Positions 5,070 through 8,257 of a DNA stretch of 8,257 bases are shown in pieces (position 1 is the first letter of the stretch; each line of letters begins with the position of its first letter). The position numbers and the translations under genes are program-made. Below the pieces are notes generated by a model. It made no database searches and was not told the origin of the DNA. It saw only the letters and a list, made by a program, of their open reading frames with translations. The stretch is from positions 1 to 8,257 of the forward strand of contig JBKPCD010000267.1 in the NCBI GenBank assembly GCA_046727175.1, read 5' to 3'. This DNA comes from JBKPCD01 sp046727175. Lineage in GTDB: Bacteria; Acidobacteriota; Vicinamibacteria; Vicinamibacterales; 2-12-FULL-66-21.

Positions 5070-7334
5070 TTATCGCCGCTCCGCCGCTGGTCGTACGCGG
5101 TACGCGCGGTCCGGCTCAATTACGAAGGTCAACGCGACGCCGTCATGCTTTGCGTCCACACGCTGCCCGCCTTCGGTGCCGACTTCGACAGGGCCGCTCC
5201 ACGTACCCACGTCCACCTGAATCGACGTCTCACGCCCATCCTCGTGATGGAACACTGTCGACGTTTTCGGAATTACCGGGTAGATGCGTGCGAGCAGTCG
5301 CCCTTCGCGCTCCTCGACGATGATGCCCGTCCCGCCGACGAGCAGCGGATCCCGGGTCACGGGAATCGCGAAGCGTGCCAACGTGGCGGGCCCTTCGTGC
5401 GCAACACCCGTGTCGTATTCGATCCAGCGGCCGCGCGGCAGGTAGACGTCGCGCGTGCTGGATGTCGCATAATCGTCGCCGTAAAGCGGAATCGCCATCA
5501 GCGCGTCGCCGATCAGCCACTGATAGCCACGGCGCGTGGTGTTCTCGAGTGTGTAAACGGCTGGATCGTCGGGAAACGCCAGCGGCAGTGGCGTCATCGT
5601 GTACGGAAAACCCGTGCGATGCGTCGCCACTGCGGCGCTATAGAAATAAGCATGCAGGCGTCCATGAAGCTGGGCGGATTCGAGCGTGACGCGGCTTACT
5701 TGCTCGTCGTGCAGATTCCAGGGACCGTACCCGACTGCCATCGACGGATGAACCGACGCGTAGCGCGCGTAACGCATCAGATATTGCCGCAATGCGTCGT
5801 CCGTCAGCTTCCGCTTTCCCTCCGTCTCGGTTGCCGCGATCGTGCCGCCGACGATGTCGGGATAGACGTACGGGAAGCCACTGTAGGCCAGCGCCAGACC
5901 GTTGATCGGGCCGCGGTCCTGCGTCTCCCAGTAGTTGAAGTCGTTGTAGCGGTGAATGTCGACCGGTGAGCCGAGATATGCGTTGCGGCCCATGATGTAC
6001 ACACCGCGATCCATCAACGCGGCGTTCACCGGGTCGATCTTGTCGTCGCGCAGATCGTACTTGCCGAAGCCGTACAGATCCTCCTTGAAGCCATCGACCC
6101 CGAAGTCGAGCCACTTCTGACACAGGCCGACGTACCAGTTGACGGCGCCCGGGCGAAACGCGTCCAGCAAATATGCAGGCACACGAGGGAAGCCAATCGT
6201 GAACAGCTTCGGCTTCCCGCTTTCGGTCAGAAAGAAGTCGCGCTCGACGCCCTCGTGCGCGAACGGACCGTCGGGGATGAAGGCGATGCGAAGACCGAGG
6301 ATCACCTTCAAGCCGCGTTGATGGAAATTCGAGATGAGCGCTTTTGGATCGGGATAGAGGTTCGGATCCCACAGGCCGAAGCTCGTGGTCGCGTGAAACC
6401 GCGGATCGTGTCGAGGCCAGAATCCGGAGCCGATGACCATCCAACGCAAGGGAAACCCGAGTTCGAGATAACGCGAGACGTTCTCCGTCACCGTGCGCTG
6501 ATTCGTGTCCCACGCAAGCGCGCCCCACGCCTCCCATCCCACCCCGAACCACTCGTACTTCGGCGGATACACCTGGTAGCCGCTCGCGTTACGCACGTTC
6601 AGGAACTGTCGGTAGATCTCGGAAGGCGTTCCCACGAAGTAGTGGAGCGCCGTGAGCTCACGGACACCTCGGCTCCCCTGCGCAAGCTCGTCGCTCGTGA
6701 CGCGGACCACTTTCAGGCCTGGATGAACGTTGACATTCGCGAGGCCTTGCCTGGGGGCAATGATGAAGTTGCTGACCAGGCGCACCGCGCCCGAACCTTC
6801 GCTGGCTGCGCGAAGCCGTTCGTGGGTGAATCCCGTCAGCTCCGTCGTGGTGCGATTGAAGGCGGCGTGATCGGCAAGGCCGAAAGCAGGAGCGAGACCG
6901 GCCGTACGAGCGACGATCGTGTAAGTGCCCTCGGCGATCGGCTTGACCGCGACCCGAAACCCCGTCGTCTCGATCGCGAGCGACACACGCGCCTCGATCC
7001 CATCGGCGGTCCGGACCGTCCCATCGAAGCTGCGTGGCGTGGTGTTCGCGTCGTGGGTGGATGCGACTGCCCCACCTCCGCCGCCGTCCTTCAGGATTTG
7101 AAGTCCGGATTCCTTGTGGGGCGCGGCAATGACGGTCCCGTCGCGACGCTCGACGCTGTAACGAAATCCCGCGGGATCGATGCGCACGCGGTACATCGGG
7201 GCCTCGAGCACGATCGGTGAAGCCGGCTGTGGAGCCACGGCACGAGTTCGCCACGCCGCCGAGGCTGCCACTGCAGCGATCAGCACCAGCGCCGCGCGCC
7301 TGCGGTGACGAACGCCGAAGCGCTGCGAGATCAA
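5070..7334 (-). CDS. Exported glycoside hydrolase family 31 protein (alpha-glycosidase type)
   Basis: The 754-residue protein has a basic n-region (R-H-R-R-R, residues 9-13) and an alanine-rich hydrophobic core at 14-28, so it is exported. An N-terminal beta-sandwich spans about 40-240 and a (beta/alpha)8 barrel about 260-590. The proposed nucleophile is D419 in V-D-G-F-K-E-D-L. The proposed acid/base is D473 in W-E-T-Q-D-R, which stands where the usual W-x-G-D motif falls. It is followed by S-G-F-P-Y and P-D-I-V-G-G (485-497). The downstream domains show I-G-D-A-L-M-A-I-P-L (608-617) and V-Y-L-P-R-G-R-W (630-637), both hallmarks of GH31. Family members are retaining alpha-glucosidases, xylosidases, galactosidases or sulfoquinovosidases, or lyases; specificity is not readable here. 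The Glu normally 3 residues after the nucleophile is replaced by G422. The start is TTG at 7334, 16 nt after the receptor stop, preceded by GGAGCGGAAG; no better start keeps the signal peptide. Confidence 0.92.
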   Translation of the reverse strand: MISQRFGVRHRRRAALVLIAAVAASAAWRTRAVAPQPASPIVLEAPMYRVRIDPAGFRYSVERRDGTVIAAPHKESGLQILKDGGGGGAVASTHDANTTPRSFDGTVRTADGIEARVSLAIETTGFRVAVKPIAEGTYTIVARTAGLAPAFGLADHAAFNRTTTELTGFTHERLRAASEGSGAVRLVSNFIIAPRQGLANVNVHPGLKVVRVTSDELAQGSRGVRELTALHYFVGTPSEIYRQFLNVRNASGYQVYPPKYEWFGVGWEAWGALAWDTNQRTVTENVSRYLELGFPLRWMVIGSGFWPRHDPRFHATTSFGLWDPNLYPDPKALISNFHQRGLKVILGLRIAFIPDGPFAHEGVERDFFLTESGKPKLFTIGFPRVPAYLLDAFRPGAVNWYVGLCQKWLDFGVDGFKEDLYGFGKYDLRDDKIDPVNAALMDRGVYIMGRNAYLGSPVDIHRYNDFNYWETQDRGPINGLALAYSGFPYVYPDIVGGTIAATETEGKRKLTDDALRQYLMRYARYASVHPSMAVGYGPWNLHDEQVSRVTLESAQLHGRLHAYFYSAAVATHRTGFPYTMTPLPLAFPDDPAVYTLENTTRRGYQWLIGDALMAIPLYGDDYATSSTRDVYLPRGRWIEYDTGVAHEGPATLARFAIPVTRDPLLVGGTGIIVEEREGRLLARIYPVIPKTSTVFHHEDGRETSIQVDVGTWSGPVEVGTEGGQRVDAKHDGVALTFVIEPDRAYRVRPAAERR

Positions 7335-7350
7335 CCGTCTTCCGCTCCGA
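7335..7350 (-). promoter_or_regulatory. Short gap with ribosome binding site for the TTG start of the GH31 gene
   Basis: The 16 nt between the receptor stop and the TTG codon contain GGAGCGGAAG on the minus strand, giving one purine-rich block (GGAAG) 4 nt from the start. There is no room for a separate promoter or terminator, so the GH31 gene depends on the receptor transcript. Confidence 0.55.
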
Positions 7351-8257
7351 TCAGAACACCAGGCGCACGCCGAACTGCAGGATGCGAGCGTCGCGAGACG
7401 ACGTGATCCGGCCGAAGTTGGAGTTGACGTTGCGTCCGTCGGCGCCAGGCTGGAACGTCGTGTTCGGGATTCCGAGATTGACGTGATTCGTGACGTTGAA
7501 CGCCTCGGCCCTGAGCTGCAGCTTCATCCGTCCCCGCAACGTCACCTGCTTCAAGACCGAAAGGTCGACGTTGAAGACCCCCGGCGTCCGCGCATCGGGC
7601 AGCGTCCGCCCGACGTTCCCCAGCTCGAAGTTCGGCGGGTTCACGAACCCATCGGGGTTGAACCACCGGTCCCTTGTCGGGTCATCGAGTGCGGCGTTGC
7701 CGAGATAATTCGGGCGGTCGGCTCTGTTGTTGTTGGCGCCACGGATGATCAGCGGGACCCCGCCCTGGAAGGTTGCGACCGTGTTGATCTGCCAGCCGCC
7801 GGCAATGCTCGAGGCAACGCCGTCAGTCAGCCACGGTTTGCCGGCGCCGAATGGCAGCTCATACACGCCGCTGACCACGAGCCGGTGCCGGACATCGGTC
7901 GGATCGAGCGACCGTTCCGCGCGGCGATTGAACTTGCCGTCCTGATAGCCGACGGTGGTGACCTGCTCCACCGGACCGAAGTTGATCGGAACCATGATGC
8001 TGTCGCTCATCAACTTCGCGAACGTGTACGAGCCGAGCAGCACGAAACCGTTGACGAGACGCCGTTCCGCGCTGAGCAGCAACGAGTGGTATTCCGAGAA
8101 CCCCTGATGCGGGTCCCTGACCGTGATGCTGCTGTAGTAAGGATAGGGTCTGAGCGCCTGTGAGCGGCTGATCGTTGCGCCACCGAGAGCGCCGGGAACT
8201 CGACCGGCATACGGATTCGGCACCTGGTCCTGCAGTGCGAGGCCGAGCGAGTAGTAC
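7351..8257 (-). CDS. TonB-dependent outer-membrane receptor, Oar type, C-terminal 301 residues (cut by window edge)
   Basis: The frame is open at the window edge (Y-Y-S-L-G-L-A-L-Q-D-Q-V-P-N-P-Y) and ends at 7351, so the N-terminal carboxypeptidase-regulatory-like, plug and early barrel parts are missing. The visible end is typical of Oar-like receptors. It has Y-H-S-L-L-L-S-A-E-R-R, then L-L-G-S-Y-T-F-A-K, then the D-V-R-H-R-L-V-V-S-G-V-Y-E-L-P-F-G strand pair, A-G-G-W-Q-I-N-T-V-A-T-F-Q-G-G-V-P, R-A-E-A-F-N-V-T-N-H-V-N, F-G-R-I-T-S-S-R-D-A-R and a last strand L-Q-F-G-V-R-L-V-F ending in phenylalanine, the usual outer-membrane barrel signature. The family forms 22-strand barrels that take up large substrates with energy from TonB. 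It is the first gene of the visible operon, followed 16 nt later by a glycosidase, so glycan or glycoside import is the probable role (inference). Confidence 0.9.
   Translation of the reverse strand, partial: YYSLGLALQDQVPNPYAGRVPGALGGATISRSQALRPYPYYSSITVRDPHQGFSEYHSLLLSAERRLVNGFVLLGSYTFAKLMSDSIMVPINFGPVEQVTTVGYQDGKFNRRAERSLDPTDVRHRLVVSGVYELPFGAGKPWLTDGVASSIAGGWQINTVATFQGGVPLIIRGANNNRADRPNYLGNAALDDPTRDRWFNPDGFVNPPNFELGNVGRTLPDARTPGVFNVDLSVLKQVTLRGRMKLQLRAEAFNVTNHVNLGIPNTTFQPGADGRNVNSNFGRITSSRDARILQFGVRLVF

Noticed and set aside
5638..6552. A 304-codon minus-strand frame inside the GH31 gene
   Set aside because: It is another frame of the same region, with Arg/Ser-rich sequence and no motif, while the GH31 frame is intact.
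5067..7220. Long + strand open frames (5067-5969 and 6255-7220) opposite the GH31 gene
   Set aside because: The minus frame holds clear GH31 motifs throughout. The + products are low-complexity Arg-rich sequences with no signal or domain and no ribosome site worth noting.
7483..8163. A 226-codon + strand frame opposite the TonB receptor
   Set aside because: The minus frame has the complete receptor C-terminal signature, so this is an antisense shadow.
1..8257. CRISPR array, tRNA, rRNA, insertion sequence or riboswitch
   Set aside because: No regularly spaced repeats, no cloverleaf or rRNA-like stretches and no transposase were seen, and coding sequence fills nearly the whole window.

Overview
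The window looks like a fragment of a GC-rich chromosome, most probably from Acidobacteriota (Vicinamibacteria-like) or a similar soil or sediment bacterium. This rests on three things: the C-terminal end of an Oar-type TonB-dependent receptor, a family greatly expanded in Acidobacteriota; a REP-like double palindrome that reads as a V-R-L-K-A-D-T-T peptide, which I recall from proteins of that phylum; and the general composition. The assignment is inference, since no marker gene or rRNA is present.

All six genes lie on the minus strand, so transcription runs from high to low coordinates. In order they are: the 3' end of a TonB-dependent outer-membrane receptor (8257-7351, cut by the window edge); a secreted GH31 glycosidase (7334-5070, TTG start); an uncharacterised secreted protein, probably propeller-like (4997-3504); a secreted GH2 glycosidase (3487-1295, GTG start); a cytoplasmic short-chain dehydrogenase (1298-522, GTG start); and the first 173 codons of another exported protein (519-1, cut by the window edge). 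Gaps are 16, 72, 16, -4 and 2 nt, so this is almost certainly one operon. No gene-free stretch exceeds 100 nt. No promoter, terminator, RNA gene, CRISPR array or transposase is visible, and the operon promoter must lie beyond 8257.

The likely theme is glycan or glycoside use. The receptor would import oligosaccharide or glycoside. The exported GH31 (alpha-type) and GH2 (beta-type) enzymes would trim it outside the cytoplasm. The dehydrogenase would oxidise a released sugar or aglycone inside. The two uncharacterised exported proteins are the genuinely unknown parts. The layout resembles a polysaccharide-utilisation locus, although no SusD-like gene is seen within the window.

The most unusual local features are the tandem palindromic element at 3408-3474, which sits inside the start of the GH2 gene and encodes the charged n-region of its signal peptide; a degenerate 10-bp repeat in the only sizeable gap, 5017-5054; and an atypical GH31 active-site motif.
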